From: an uncultured SAR116 cluster alpha proteobacterium
GTDB lineage: Bacteria; Pseudomonadota; Alphaproteobacteria; Puniceispirillales; Puniceispirillaceae
DNA: 64,000 bases
Reading direction: 5' to 3'
Assembly: GCA_902632595.1 (NCBI GenBank)
Contig: CACPDC010000003.1
Span: 1-64,000, forward strand
Part shown: positions 37,378 to 46,949 of the stretch, one piece after another
Numbering within the stretch: the stretch's first letter is position 1
Layout of the letters: each line of letters begins with the position of its first letter
Program-made: the position numbers and the translations under genes
Notes under the pieces: generated by a model
Told to the model about the DNA's origin: nothing
The model's database searches: none
The model's input: the letters and a program-made list of their open reading frames with translations, nothing else

Positions 37378-38163
37378 TCAGCTTCCTTCATTTGCTGCCA
37401 CTCCCACATTATTAAACCCGCCATCTACATAGTGAATCTCGCCAGTTACGCCACTAGAAAGGTTAGATATTAAGTAGCATCCAGCGTTTCCTACTTCATA
37501 TATGCTTGGGTTTCGACCAAGGGGGGCATTTTTTTCACTATGACGGAAAATACCTCTTGCGCCACTTATTGCAGCCCCAGCTAGTGTTTTCATCGGTCCT
37601 GCTGAAAGCCCGTTAACCCTAATATTTTTTTCTCCAAGATCAACGGCTAAATAACGAACAGATGCTTCTAGTGCTGCCTTTGCAACACCCATAACATTAT
37701 AATTTGGTGTGGTTCTTACACCCCCAAGATAACTAAGTGTTAGAAGTGAACCACCTTTTGGCATCAAAGGAAATGAGGCTTGAGCTAATTCAGTAAAAGA
37801 AAAAGCGGATATAAGCATTGTTTTTTTGAAATTTTCTCTGGAGGTATCATAATAAGGGCCTCGTAACTCGTTTTTATCCGAAAAACCTAACGAGTGAACA
37901 ACGAAGTCAATCTCAGTCCAATGACTCGATAATACCTCAATTGTTTCCTTTGCTGCTAATTCTTCATTCACATCGCATTCAATTAGCAAATCCGATTCTA
38001 CTGACTCTGCTAGAGGCGCAAGACGTTTTTTAAACGCTGGCATCTGATATGTAAAAGCAAGTTTAGCCCCAAGTTTATATGCTTGTTTCGCAATGCCCCA
38101 TGCAGCAGAATTTTCATTTGCGACACCTAGTATTAATCCACGTTTGCCAGATAAAACGGTCAT
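37378..38163 (-). CDS. fabI: Enoyl-ACP reductase (NADH)
   Basis: Last step of the fatty acid elongation cycle. SDR-family protein with the FabI-type nucleotide motif GLILGVANENSAAWGIA at the start and the Tyr-x6-Lys pair in PNYNVMGVAKAALEASVRY near residue 157. Length 261 is standard. Third gene of the minus-strand fabA-fabB-fabI set, 12 bases after fabB, together providing an anaerobic-type unsaturated fatty acid route. Confidence 0.97.
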   Translation of the reverse strand: MTVLSGKRGLILGVANENSAAWGIAKQAYKLGAKLAFTYQMPAFKKRLAPLAESVESDLLIECDVNEELAAKETIEVLSSHWTEIDFVVHSLGFSDKNELRGPYYDTSRENFKKTMLISAFSFTELAQASFPLMPKGGSLLTLSYLGGVRTTPNYNVMGVAKAALEASVRYLAVDLGEKNIRVNGLSAGPMKTLAGAAISGARGIFRHSEKNAPLGRNPSIYEVGNAGCYLISNLSSGVTGEIHYVDGGFNNVGVAANEGS

Positions 38164-38175
38164 CTTTGCTAGCTC

Positions 38176-39414
38176 CTAAATCGATAACTTAGACAAAGCC
38201 AAAGAGGCGTTGGTTCCACCAAAGCCAAAAGAATTAGAAAGAGCAATGTCTATGTCAATGTTTTCTATCAATTTATCAACTACTGGCAAATCCCCAATTT
38301 CAGGATCAGGATTATCAATATTAGCAGAGGCAGCAATGAATTTGTTGTTCATCATTAATAATGTGTAGATAACCTCTTGTACACCTGTCGCTCCAAGAGA
38401 GTGGCCAGTTAATGACTTAGTTGAAGACAAATAGGGTAATTTATCAAGTGGCGAGAACACTTCACTAACTGCTGCAAGTTCTTTTGAGTCTCCTGCTGGG
38501 GTTGATGTTCCGTGTGCATTAATATAAACAACATTTCCAGAGAGCCCTGCACCATCAAAGCCTTTTAGCGCGAGTTGCATACACCTGACCGCCCCTTCTC
38601 CTGAAGGAGCCACCATATCAAATCCATCGGAGTTTGCTCCATATCCAACAATCTCTGCATAAATTTTTGCTCCCCTTGCTCTCGCATGCTCATATTCCTC
38701 CAGCACAAGCATGCCGCCACCCCCAGCAATTACAAATCCATCTCGGTCAATATCATATGCTCGACTTGCATGATGTGGAGCATCATTATATTTAGATGAC
38801 ATGGCTCCCATTGCATCAAATAATGAGGATAGCGACCAGTCTAACTCTTCACCCCCTCCTGCAAATATAATATCTTGCATTCCGTAACGAATGGAGTCTG
38901 TGCCAGCAGTTATACAATGTGCAGATGTTGAGCAGGCGGATGTTATAGAATAGTTTACGCCCTTTATCTTGAAGAATGTTGCAATACAAGCAGACACAGT
39001 AGAAGACATACACCTTGGAACCATATATGGACCAATTCGCTTCGGTCCTTTTTCTCGTGTAATATCTGCAGCATTTACAAGGTTCGCAGTAGAGGGACCA
39101 CCAGAGCCAGCAATTAAACCAGTTCGTGGGTTTGAAATATCACTTTCTTCAAGTCCAGAGTCAGATATTGCTTGCTCCATAGATAAAACGGCATAAGCAG
39201 CCCCCTCTCCCATGAAACGCATTTTTTTTCTGTCAATGTGTTCATTTACATCAAGCTTCACAGTACCTTTAACTTGAGAACGAAATCCCAGTTCAGCGTA
39301 ATCAGGCGCAGATACAATTCCTGACGTTCCGTTCCTCAGAGATTGAGTAACCTCGTTTGCATTATTTCCGATTGAAGAAACAATTCCAATACCCGTAATA
39401 ACAACCCTTCGCAT
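38176..39414 (-). CDS. fabB: Beta-ketoacyl-ACP synthase I
   Basis: Condensing enzyme that extends the cis-unsaturated intermediate made by FabA. The catalytic Cys is in [10 protein letters not shown] near residue 162; the two His are in [11 protein letters not shown] and [12 protein letters not shown]. The Phe-gated end [10 protein letters not shown] is present. Length 412 is normal. FabB rather than FabF is inferred from its position 2 bases after fabA. The start is ATG at 39414. Confidence 0.96.
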   Translation of the reverse strand: MRRVVITGIGIVSSIGNNANEVTQSLRNGTSGIVSAPDYAELGFRSQVKGTVKLDVNEHIDRKKMRFMGEGAAYAVLSMEQAISDSGLEESDISNPRTGLIAGSGGPSTANLVNAADITREKGPKRIGPYMVPRCMSSTVSACIATFFKIKGVNYSITSACSTSAHCITAGTDSIRYGMQDIIFAGGGEELDWSLSSLFDAMGAMSSKYNDAPHHASRAYDIDRDGFVIAGGGGMLVLEEYEHARARGAKIYAEIVGYGANSDGFDMVAPSGEGAVRCMQLALKGFDGAGLSGNVVYINAHGTSTPAGDSKELAAVSEVFSPLDKLPYLSSTKSLTGHSLGATGVQEVIYTLLMMNNKFIAASANIDNPDPEIGDLPVVDKLIENIDIDIALSNSFGFGGTNASLALSKLSI

Positions 39415-39416
39415 AA

Positions 39417-39932
39417 TTAGCCTCCTGCTCCGAATAGCCCGACACGTATATCCTCTGCTTCAAATACGGTTTCTCCATCGCATAACACTTCACCATCTGC
39501 TATACCCAAAACGAGTTTGCGTAAAATTATCCGTTTCATATGAAGTTTAAAATTTAGTTTGCTGGCACTTGGTAGAATCTGACCAGAGAATTTTACTTGT
39601 CCAACAGATATAGCTCGCCCTTTGCCCATACCCCCAGCCCAACCTAGATAAAAACCAACTAGTTGCCAAAGTGCGTCCATTCCAAGACAGCCAGGCATTA
39701 CTGGGTCATTTTCAAAATGACACTTAAAGAACCAAAGTTCAGGATTGATTTCGAACTCAGCTAAAATTTCACCTTTATCAAAATTTCCACCCCTCTCTGA
39801 AATAAGGTTGATTTTGTCACACATAAGCATCGGGGGCATCGGTAATTGAGGATTGCCGGGACCAAATAATTCGCCTTTTGCACATAAAATTAATTCATCG
39901 TAAGAATAACTTGATTGTTGGCTCGCTGTCAT
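39417..39932 (-). CDS. fabA: 3-hydroxydecanoyl-ACP dehydratase/isomerase
   Basis: Dehydrates 3-hydroxydecanoyl-ACP and isomerises it to the cis-3 form, starting unsaturated fatty acid synthesis. The active-site region [20 protein letters not shown] holds the catalytic His and Asp near residues 71 and 85. Length 171 is typical. First gene of the fab set on the minus strand. The neighbour upstream is an unrelated SH3-domain protein; no iron regulator gene (irr) lies beside it, as it does in some relatives. Confidence 0.97.
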   Translation of the reverse strand: MTASQQSSYSYDELILCAKGELFGPGNPQLPMPPMLMCDKINLISERGGNFDKGEILAEFEINPELWFFKCHFENDPVMPGCLGMDALWQLVGFYLGWAGGMGKGRAISVGQVKFSGQILPSASKLNFKLHMKRIILRKLVLGIADGEVLCDGETVFEAEDIRVGLFGAGG

Positions 39933-40012
39933 AACGGTTCCTTTTTACGCATTTATAGAGGTTGAAGCATATGATTTTTTGAATTTCTCGTAATTGTTTT
40001 TCCTAAAATGGT

Positions 40013-40663
40013 TCAGTTCAAAACCTCATTTTCCAATAACCCCCAGAATGAATCTCGTTTCATCCATCCCTTTAATTCAGGGTGAGCTACCTTGCAATAC
40101 TGAGTAATACAATATTGTAATTCCATTAACACATTCCTCTCAGCGTAACCCACTATTTTAGAATTGTCTTCATTTGATTTATAAAGTTTTGCCACTCGTT
40201 CAGTTACTAAGGCTGTCCTTCTACCAGTTAATAATTTTGTATGCATCCATCCAGTAATACCTTCATGGTCAACGACTTTTCTCCATACCTCATATTCAGC
40301 GATAACTTTAAGTGGAAGACCTTTTTGCTGATAAACCCATGCAATTGGATATTCATTTCCCGGCCCAAATCTCATATATGCCTTATCCGACTTAAGAGAC
40401 AGAAATCGCGGAACGTCATATCCGGAACCACGAACTACAACCCTTATGTCTTGGGCAAAAACGGTGCTCATATTGCTAAGTATTGTTGTCAGAAAAGCCA
40501 AAATCGGAAATACAACTAAAACAACTAAAATCAGATTAAAGGCAATTCGAAGGGCGGTTTGTATAGGAAAATAAATATTGTGTAATCGAAGAAAATTTTT
40601 CAAAAGCATGATATTATTTAACATTATTTGACACACAAAAAAAATAAACCTAGACGCAGGCAT
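40013..40663 (-). CDS. SH3-like domain protein, exported or membrane anchored
   Basis: A hydrophobic segment at about residues 43-63 (FNLILVVLVVFPILAFLTTIL) ending in VFAQ suggests a signal peptide or anchor. The periplasmic part has two bacterial SH3-like repeats: FLSLKSDKAYMRFGPGNEYPIAWVY...GWMHTKLL and TERVAKLYKSNED...GWMKRDSFWGLL. This matches the SH3_4/DUF1058 type often attached to alphaproteobacterial envelope proteins; ligands are unknown. The first ATG (40663) gives a long N-terminus; ATG codons at residues 14 or 19 give a more usual signal. Convergent with nothing; fabA lies upstream on the same strand. Confidence 0.85.
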   Translation of the reverse strand: MPASRFIFFVCQIMLNNIMLLKNFLRLHNIYFPIQTALRIAFNLILVVLVVFPILAFLTTILSNMSTVFAQDIRVVVRGSGYDVPRFLSLKSDKAYMRFGPGNEYPIAWVYQQKGLPLKVIAEYEVWRKVVDHEGITGWMHTKLLTGRRTALVTERVAKLYKSNEDNSKIVGYAERNVLMELQYCITQYCKVAHPELKGWMKRDSFWGLLENEVLN

Positions 40664-40728
40664 AAAGCAAATTTAAAGTTATAATAGTGGTTAAAATTAA
40701 TTTTTTTGAACTACTGTAGCAGAAGTGT

Positions 40729-40740
40729 GCATTATAATGC
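40729..40740. promoter_or_regulatory. Palindromic TATAAT element between divergent genes
   Basis: GCATTATAATGC is a perfect 12-bp palindrome containing TATAAT on both strands, in the 120-base gap between the SH3-domain gene and the dehydrogenase gene. It may be a -10 box for either gene and possibly an operator. The nearest -35-like TTGAAC is 21 bases away, too far to be convincing. Confidence 0.35.
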
Positions 40741-40783
40741 GAGTATCTTCTGTGTTTTTGGAAATTTGTAAGGTTTAAGGAAG

Positions 40784-41761
40784 ATGAAGACCAAAATTAT
40801 TCTTACTCGGAGGCTTCCTGATGCGGTTGAAACACGTATGCGAGAGTTATTTGATGCAACGTTGAACGAGACCGATCAACCATTTACCCAGATGCAATTA
40901 ATAGAAGCTCTGAAAACGGCCGATGTTTTGGTGCCAACTGTTACCGATAACTTAAAGGCTTCTATCATAGAGAAGGCAGGCCCACAATTAAGACTTATTG
41001 CATCTTTTGGAACAGGTGTTGATCATATTGATGTTCAAGCAGCGCGGAAAAAGGGTATAACCGTAACCAATACACCTGGAGTTTTAAGTGAAGATACTGC
41101 AGATGTTGCAATGGCATTAATCCTATCGGTCCCTAGGAGAATAGTTCAAGGAGACACAAAAATTCGTTCTGGTCAGTGGGACGGTTGGTCTCCGACAGGG
41201 ATGCTCGGTCATCGGATAAATGGAAAACGATTGGGCATAATTGGAATGGGGTCCATCGGGCAAGCAATTGCTAGAAGAGCAAAAGCGTTTGGGATGTCCA
41301 TTCATTATCATAATAGAAAAGCGGTGCATCCCTCAACAGAAGCAGATTTAGAAGCTACTTATTGGGAGAATATAGAGCAAATGCTTCCTCGCATAGATAT
41401 TATTTCTATAAATTGTCCTAGTACACCAGCAACTCACCACCTTTTGAATGCTGACAGATTAAGTCTTTTACCCTCGCACTCATACTTGGTTAATACAGGC
41501 AGAGGAGACGTTATAGACGAACTAGCTCTCTTAGATCTGTTGAAGGCAAATAAAATTGCAGGTGCTGGTTTGGATGTATATGAGCATGAGCCAGTTGTAA
41601 CACCAGAACTAATTGGTTTGCCAAATGTTGTGTTACTTCCACATATCGGTTCAGCAACTATTGAAGGCAGACATGCGATGGGTGATAAGGTCATCATCAA
41701 CATTCAAACGTTTTTAGATGGCCACACTCCACCAGACAGGGTGGTTCCTGCAATGCTCTAA
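40784..41761 (+). CDS. D-2-hydroxyacid dehydrogenase (glyoxylate/hydroxypyruvate reductase type)
   Basis: NAD(P)H-dependent oxidoreductase of the D-isomer 2-hydroxyacid family, most likely reducing glyoxylate or hydroxypyruvate. The substrate loop FGTGVDHIDVQAA is near residue 76, the dinucleotide motif GMGSIGQAIARRA near 152, and the catalytic Arg, Glu and His are in NTGRGDVID, YEHEP and LLPHIGSAT. Length 325 is typical. An AAGGAAG ribosome site precedes the ATG. Exact substrate cannot be read from the sequence. Confidence 0.93.
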   Translation: MKTKIILTRRLPDAVETRMRELFDATLNETDQPFTQMQLIEALKTADVLVPTVTDNLKASIIEKAGPQLRLIASFGTGVDHIDVQAARKKGITVTNTPGVLSEDTADVAMALILSVPRRIVQGDTKIRSGQWDGWSPTGMLGHRINGKRLGIIGMGSIGQAIARRAKAFGMSIHYHNRKAVHPSTEADLEATYWENIEQMLPRIDIISINCPSTPATHHLLNADRLSLLPSHSYLVNTGRGDVIDELALLDLLKANKIAGAGLDVYEHEPVVTPELIGLPNVVLLPHIGSATIEGRHAMGDKVIINIQTFLDGHTPPDRVVPAML

Positions 41762-41792
41762 GTTTTGACAGAATTTTAAAGTTTAGAAAATT

Positions 41793-42557
41793 TTAATCAA
41801 AACAAACGGTACACTTTTGGTTTTTTGAAATTTTTATAGAATTAAAGTTGCCTGAATATCCGTCAAATAAGGTGATTTTATTTACGGCAGTTTCACCCGC
41901 TTTCGTAATCCACTTAATCGTTTCTAATGACTGCAAGTTGCCTATTATTCCTGTTATTGGAGAGAGAATTCCTGCTTGAGCACAATTTGACACTTGGTTC
42001 GTTTTCACATCTTCCGAAAAAAGACATCCAAAACAAGCAGACTTCTCATATCCAGGCACCCCTGCCATAAAAGTTGCCATTTGCCCATCAAATCGGACAG
42101 CTCCGCCAAAAACATGGGGGACGCCGATTCTAAAACTAGCTCTTGCAGCGGCAAATCTGGTGTCAAAATGATCTGTACAATCTACCAATAAGTCGCAACC
42201 CGCCAAAATCTCGATGAGTGAGTTTTCATTTATTGTTTGTTGTTTTATTTTTACTGAAACATCGGAATTAATGTTTTCAACAAAACGCTGAGCCTGTAAT
42301 GTTTTCGGCTGCCCAACATCTTGTTCTCGGTAAATGAATTGTCTGTTTAAGTTACTTAAATCCACGGTATCATTATCGCATATTATGAGCTCACCTATAC
42401 CGGCAGCTGCTAAATTTGCAATTACAGCCGAACCTAATCCCCCAGCGCCTAATATAACAACTTTGGAAGATAATAATAGTTGCTGACCAGCCTCATTTAT
42501 TTCGGGCATTACTAATTGGCGGGCATACCTATAAATTTGAGTTTCTGATATCAGCAT
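41793..42557 (-). CDS. ThiF/MoeB/HesA-type adenylyltransferase (E1-like)
   Basis: Activates the C-terminus of a ubiquitin-like sulfur carrier (MoaD or ThiS type) by adenylation. Nucleotide motif GAGGLGSAVIANLAAAGIG near residue 36, the Arg finger in DLSNLNRQF, the catalytic-type Cys in NCAQAGILSPITG, and a zinc tetrad from CFGC and CTVC. Length 254 fits MoeB or ThiF. No moa or thi gene is nearby, so the partner is open. It starts 6 bases after dut, so it belongs to the ubiE-dut run. Confidence 0.92.
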   Translation of the reverse strand: MLISETQIYRYARQLVMPEINEAGQQLLLSSKVVILGAGGLGSAVIANLAAAGIGELIICDNDTVDLSNLNRQFIYREQDVGQPKTLQAQRFVENINSDVSVKIKQQTINENSLIEILAGCDLLVDCTDHFDTRFAAARASFRIGVPHVFGGAVRFDGQMATFMAGVPGYEKSACFGCLFSEDVKTNQVSNCAQAGILSPITGIIGNLQSLETIKWITKAGETAVNKITLFDGYSGNFNSIKISKNQKCTVCFD

Positions 42558-42563
42558 GTTTGC

Positions 42564-43022
42564 TTATGCCTTCCAACCTGTAGACCCAAATCCCTTTGAA
42601 CCTCTTTTGGTATCGTCAAGTGTTAATACCACATCAAGTTTGGCTTTTGAAATGGGTGCAATTATTATTTGTGCAATTCTTGATCCGCGCTCAATCACAA
42701 ACTCATCGTTACTCATGTTTATTAAAATTACTTTAACTTCGCCTCTATAATCGCTGTCAATAGTGCCTGGTGCATTTAGGACAGTAATACCATGTTTATA
42801 CGCGAGTCCAGAACGCGGTCTAATTTGAGCTTCCATGTCAGATGGGATACTTATTTTTAATCCAGTGGGTATTAAAATGCGTTCTAAAGGACCTATTTTC
42901 AGAGGCTCAGTTACTGCTGCATATAAATCCATACCTGCTGAACCTGCTGTCTGATAGTTAGGAATAGGTAAATTGTTTGCGTGTTTTAGAATTTCAACTT
43001 TTATATTTATAAGTGAGTTCAT
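42564..43022 (-). CDS. dut: dUTP diphosphatase
   Basis: Hydrolyses dUTP to dUMP, keeping uracil out of DNA and feeding dTMP synthesis. All five trimeric dUTPase motifs are seen, including [36 protein letters not shown] and the C-terminal GSKGFGSTG. The track starts 13 codons early; the ATG at 43022 overlaps the coaBC stop (ATGA), gives 152 residues and is the better start. coaBC-dut adjacency is widespread. Confidence 0.97.
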   Translation of the reverse strand: MNSLINIKVEILKHANNLPIPNYQTAGSAGMDLYAAVTEPLKIGPLERILIPTGLKISIPSDMEAQIRPRSGLAYKHGITVLNAPGTIDSDYRGEVKVILINMSNDEFVIERGSRIAQIIIAPISKAKLDVVLTLDDTKRGSKGFGSTGWKA

Positions 43023-44488
43023 GTAACCTCTTTTTGCTGAAAACAGGAAAAATATTCGCAAATCTTGCTAGTTAGTTTGTTAGCAATTGAAATTTTACTT
43101 TTGGCTTCCCAATATAGAGATTCTTTATCTGAGATGAAAAAGATTTCATTACTATCAGAATTGAAGACTGAGGCGCTAGATTGAAAAATTGGATTTGCTA
43201 AAATCCAATCAGCATTTTTTATTTTTCTCTTATTTTTTGCATTAGTTTCCAGATTGTCCGTTTCTGCAGCAAACCCTATCACTAGTTTTGGTCTGGATGG
43301 GTGATGTCCAATAAAAGATAGAATGTCCGGTGTTTTTGTGAGACTAATTTTAGGATTTGTTTCTGGTGTTTTTTTTATCTTTTTATTTGCTACTTTGATT
43401 GGTTTCCAATCAGAAACAGCAGCAGCGCAAATCACACAATCTGCGTTTATCTCTTTTTCACATGCCTCCTTCATCTGATCAGCTGTTTCAACTTGAATAA
43501 GCCGAACCCCACCCGGTGTTTCTAAATTGACTGGCCCCGAGATAAGGCAAACTGACGCTCCCGCCGCAGCGCAACTAGCTGCTATTGCATATCCTTGTTT
43601 TCCAGATGAGCGATTCCCAACAAAGCGAACCGGGTCAATCGGTTCAAAAGTTGGTCCCGCAGTTATTAGAATTTGGATACCGTCCAATAATTTTAGATGC
43701 TCTAAATTATTATTGTTGACTTTTTTATTTACTTTTTTTTGAAGCGCCATTTGTATTTCTGAAATAATATATCCCGTTTCCGCAAATCTTCCAGAACCAA
43801 TCTCTCCGCAAGCAGTATTTCCGTCATCAGGACCCAGAAATCTAAAGCCTCTACTTAGGAGGGTAGCGCAATTGTCCTTTGTTGCAATGTTTGACCACAT
43901 CTGAGGGTTCATTGCAGGGGCTATATAGATTGGAGCATTTGTAACAAGACAAATGGTGCTCGCTAGGTCATCGGCCAAACCATTCGCTAACTTACCTATA
44001 AAATTGGCCGTTGCTGGAGCAACTAAAATTAAATCCGCTTTACGAGCAAGTTGGATATGACCCATTTCCTGTTCTTCCGTAAAATCAAACATCTCTGAAT
44101 AGACTTTATTGCCAGAGAGAGCAGTTACAGATAAGGGGGTTATAAATTTTTTAGCCGACTCGGTCATTACAGAAGTAATTGAGAAGTCAAAGTCTTTTAA
44201 TCTTCGAATAAGCTCAAGAGCTTTATATGCCGCAATACCGCCAGTTATAATAAGCAATATTTCTAAATTTTGATTCTCATTTTTGAAACTGATTTTCAAG
44301 TTATGTGGGTCAAGATTAAATCCAAATTGGGGAGCTATTTTAGACAATTTCCTAGCTTGAATTAAAGGTAGGTGTTTTCGTGTTCGATAGTTGCTAAGAG
44401 CGCTCGGGCCAACACCAAGTAACTTTTGAAGTTTTTCAGCACCCCCAAAAACATCAATCAAAAAGTCTAGTGTATCATGATAATCCAT
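43019..44488 (-). CDS. coaBC: CoaBC (phosphopantothenoylcysteine synthetase/decarboxylase) with N-terminal HTH-like domain
   Basis: Bifunctional enzyme of CoA synthesis: CoaB joins Cys to 4'-phosphopantothenate and CoaC decarboxylates the product. The CoaC flavin part begins [20 protein letters not shown] near residue 80 and holds APAMNPQMW and the ACGEIGSGR flap; the CoaB part starts at [20 protein letters not shown]. Unusually, about 65 residues precede CoaC and look like a small helix-turn-helix ([24 protein letters not shown]). I place the start at ATG 44488 (489 residues); the track uses GTG 44515. In-frame TTG codons near the CoaC start are a possible alternative. Stop overlaps dut. Confidence 0.93.
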   Translation of the reverse strand: MDYHDTLDFLIDVFGGAEKLQKLLGVGPSALSNYRTRKHLPLIQARKLSKIAPQFGFNLDPHNLKISFKNENQNLEILLIITGGIAAYKALELIRRLKDFDFSITSVMTESAKKFITPLSVTALSGNKVYSEMFDFTEEQEMGHIQLARKADLILVAPATANFIGKLANGLADDLASTICLVTNAPIYIAPAMNPQMWSNIATKDNCATLLSRGFRFLGPDDGNTACGEIGSGRFAETGYIISEIQMALQKKVNKKVNNNNLEHLKLLDGIQILITAGPTFEPIDPVRFVGNRSSGKQGYAIAASCAAAGASVCLISGPVNLETPGGVRLIQVETADQMKEACEKEINADCVICAAAVSDWKPIKVANKKIKKTPETNPKISLTKTPDILSFIGHHPSRPKLVIGFAAETDNLETNAKNKRKIKNADWILANPIFQSSASVFNSDSNEIFFISDKESLYWEAKSKISIANKLTSKICEYFSCFQQKEVT

Positions 44489-44525
44489 TTTTTCACACTT
44501 TAGTGAATAATTCACATGATTGATT

Positions 44526-46046
44526 TTACCTGTAAAAATTTATAAATGCAATGGTTGCTGAGACTCCAGCAATAAACCACCCCATGTAAGATAGGAAAAC
44601 AAATTTTTTAGAGTTATTTTTTTCTGTGTCTTTTTCGTTTGCGTTGCGTTCATACTTCTCAATAATATTAGGCAAAACGCTAAATAAGCGTTCTAAATCT
44701 GAAAAGATGTGTTTTATTCTAAATGCGAATCCTGTTTGAGATTGAACCCAGTCAGAAGCAAGAGGCTTGGCTAAATGCCACATATTAGCTTTTGGATTTA
44801 GACTTCTTGCAACTCCTTCAGCCATTACCATCGTCTTCTGTAGTAAATTAAATTGAGGTTGGACAAAAATATCGAATCTAGCAGAGATTTGTAATATTTG
44901 ACCAAGGGCTTCGCTTAGCTCTATTTCACCAATGGGTTTGTCCATTATAGGATCAACAAGCGCCCTTAAACTTTGTGAAAATAATGCTAAAGAGACAGTT
45001 TCAGGCAACATGCCAGCATCATAGTGTAGCTTCGCTACTTGGTCATAGTCCCGTTCTAGCAGGGATATAAGAAGACTACCTAGGAAAAATTTATCTTCCG
45101 ATTTAAGACTACCCATGATGCCAAAATCGATTGGTACAAGCATTCCATCAGAGGTCACAAATATATTTCCAGGATGCATATCTGCATGAAAGTACCCATC
45201 TCTAAATACCTGGTTAAAAAAACTTGTTGCAGCCTTATTAGTTATATCATCAATTTTGTGACCCGCGGCGATGAGGCCATCTACATCATCAATTCGAAGC
45301 CCGGAGATCCATTCAGACACAAGAATATTTTCACTTGTGAGACTGTTTTCAATCCACGGTACCCTTATTCCTGAATCAGCTAGCAAATTATCACGTAATT
45401 TTCCTCCGGCAGCTGCTTCCATTCGCATGTCAAGTTCAAGTTCAGATAATTGCTTAAACTGTTCCACCGCTATTACAAGCCGCAATCGTTTCAGTTTTGG
45501 TGCAATAAACTCCATTATTTTGGCAAGCGCACCAAATAGTGCTATATCTGTAGCCATACGTTTATGAATGTTGGGCCGAAGTATTTTGACGGCAACGTTC
45601 CGTCCATCAATAAGCTGCGCTTTATGCACCTGGGCAACAGAGGCTGCAGCAACGGGATCTTCATCGAAATGGGCAAAAATTTCTCCCAGCTTTTTACCCG
45701 TCTCTCTTTCAATTGTCTCTTTTACTCTTTGATAGGAAAAAGCTGGGAGACTGTCTTGAAGTAAGACAAGTCCGCGCGCGATATCTGGTCCAAGTAAATC
45801 TGCTCGTGTGGAGAGAGCTTGTCCAAATTTAATGAAAACTGGCCCTAATTTCTGCAGAGCAATACAAAGCGTTTCGCCAGCGTTTTTCCTACTATTTCTT
45901 CCTGCAATAAGAAAATCTACGAAGCTAAAAAACCCTTTCTGCCAACTGGGAAGTGGCGCCAATCTGCTAACATGACCGAGGACACCGGCTCGTCCCAGCA
46001 CAAATCCAATATAGGGTATTCTCAACATCGCAATTATGAACGGCAT
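44526..46046 (-). CDS. ubiB: UbiB/ABC1 family atypical kinase, ubiquinone synthesis
   Basis: Membrane-associated ATPase of the ADCK/COQ8 group required for ubiquinone synthesis, probably by supporting the Ubi complex or its lipid substrates. The KxGQ motif is in FIKFGQALSTRADLLG near residue 72, the Ala-rich loop in VAAASVAQVHKA, and catalytic residues in DMHPGNIFVTSDG and PIDFGIMGSL. The C-terminus has a membrane segment (MGWFIAGVSATIAFI). Length 506 is normal. Its ATG overlaps the ubiE stop (TAATG). Confidence 0.97.
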   Translation of the reverse strand: MPFIIAMLRIPYIGFVLGRAGVLGHVSRLAPLPSWQKGFFSFVDFLIAGRNSRKNAGETLCIALQKLGPVFIKFGQALSTRADLLGPDIARGLVLLQDSLPAFSYQRVKETIERETGKKLGEIFAHFDEDPVAAASVAQVHKAQLIDGRNVAVKILRPNIHKRMATDIALFGALAKIMEFIAPKLKRLRLVIAVEQFKQLSELELDMRMEAAAGGKLRDNLLADSGIRVPWIENSLTSENILVSEWISGLRIDDVDGLIAAGHKIDDITNKAATSFFNQVFRDGYFHADMHPGNIFVTSDGMLVPIDFGIMGSLKSEDKFFLGSLLISLLERDYDQVAKLHYDAGMLPETVSLALFSQSLRALVDPIMDKPIGEIELSEALGQILQISARFDIFVQPQFNLLQKTMVMAEGVARSLNPKANMWHLAKPLASDWVQSQTGFAFRIKHIFSDLERLFSVLPNIIEKYERNANEKDTEKNNSKKFVFLSYMGWFIAGVSATIAFINFYR

Positions 46047-46783
46047 TAATCTAACTTCCAGCCAGAGTGAATTGTTGCAATTCCTCCAGAAAGGCTCCTT
46101 ACTTTAATTTGTACCAAACCTGCATCCGCCATCATTGTACAAAGTTCAGATTGAGAAGGAAATTTTCGGATAGACTCAACTAGATAAATATAAGAGTGCA
46201 TATCTCCAGCAACTAATTGACCAACTTTTGGGAGTATATTAAATGACCACATATCATATAGACTGGATAGTAAGGGGTTTTTTACATGCGAAAACTCAAG
46301 GCAGCAAAATCTACCCCCAGGTTTCAAAATACGAACTATCTGCTTTAAAGCCAGCTCTCTATCTGGCACATTTCTGAGTCCAAACGCTATAGTTGCTCTA
46401 TCAACGCTATTATCTTTAAGTGGAATTGATTGAGCATCTCCTATTACCCAAGCGAGTTTGGACCGAAATTTATTTATCTCTCTTCGTCTTTGACCTTCAG
46501 CCATCATTTTTTCATTTATATCTATTACGTGGGCAAATTGACCTCCTCGCTGTAAAAATCGCACCGCTATGTCACCTGTTCCGCCGGCCAAATCTGCTAG
46601 TGTTTGATTTGGGCGTGGCGCCATCCAGTCTAGCAAAGTCTCTTTCCACAAACGATGTACACCAAGGCTAATCAGGTCATTCATAATATCATATGAAGAT
46701 GCTACCGAATCGAATACGTCGTTTACTAAACCTTGCTTTTGTTCCATTTCTACCTCTCGGTAGCCAAAGTCAATTTTTTTCAT
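46046..46783 (-). CDS. ubiE: Ubiquinone/menaquinone methyltransferase UbiE
   Basis: SAM-dependent C-methyltransferase in ubiquinone synthesis. Signature 1 YDIMNDLISLGVHRLWK is near residue 33, SAM loop LADLAGGTGDIAVRF near 63, and the later motif IVRILKPGGRFCCLEFS near 147. Length 245 is typical. First gene of the minus-strand run ubiE-ubiB-coaBC-dut-thiF type. Divergent from mutM across 166 bases. Confidence 0.97.
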   Translation of the reverse strand: MKKIDFGYREVEMEQKQGLVNDVFDSVASSYDIMNDLISLGVHRLWKETLLDWMAPRPNQTLADLAGGTGDIAVRFLQRGGQFAHVIDINEKMMAEGQRRREINKFRSKLAWVIGDAQSIPLKDNSVDRATIAFGLRNVPDRELALKQIVRILKPGGRFCCLEFSHVKNPLLSSLYDMWSFNILPKVGQLVAGDMHSYIYLVESIRKFPSQSELCTMMADAGLVQIKVRSLSGGIATIHSGWKLD

Positions 46784-46949
46784 TATCTAAAAATTTCGTT
46801 GTACTTCTTGAACCTGCACTCATTTATTGAGTTTCCTATTAACAATACTATATTTTGTTATGATATAGGTCGAAATCATAATTTCCAAAATTCACTTAAT
46901 TTGTTTGTGATGTTGTTATAACAGGATAACGTAAAAAGAGTAAATGTAA

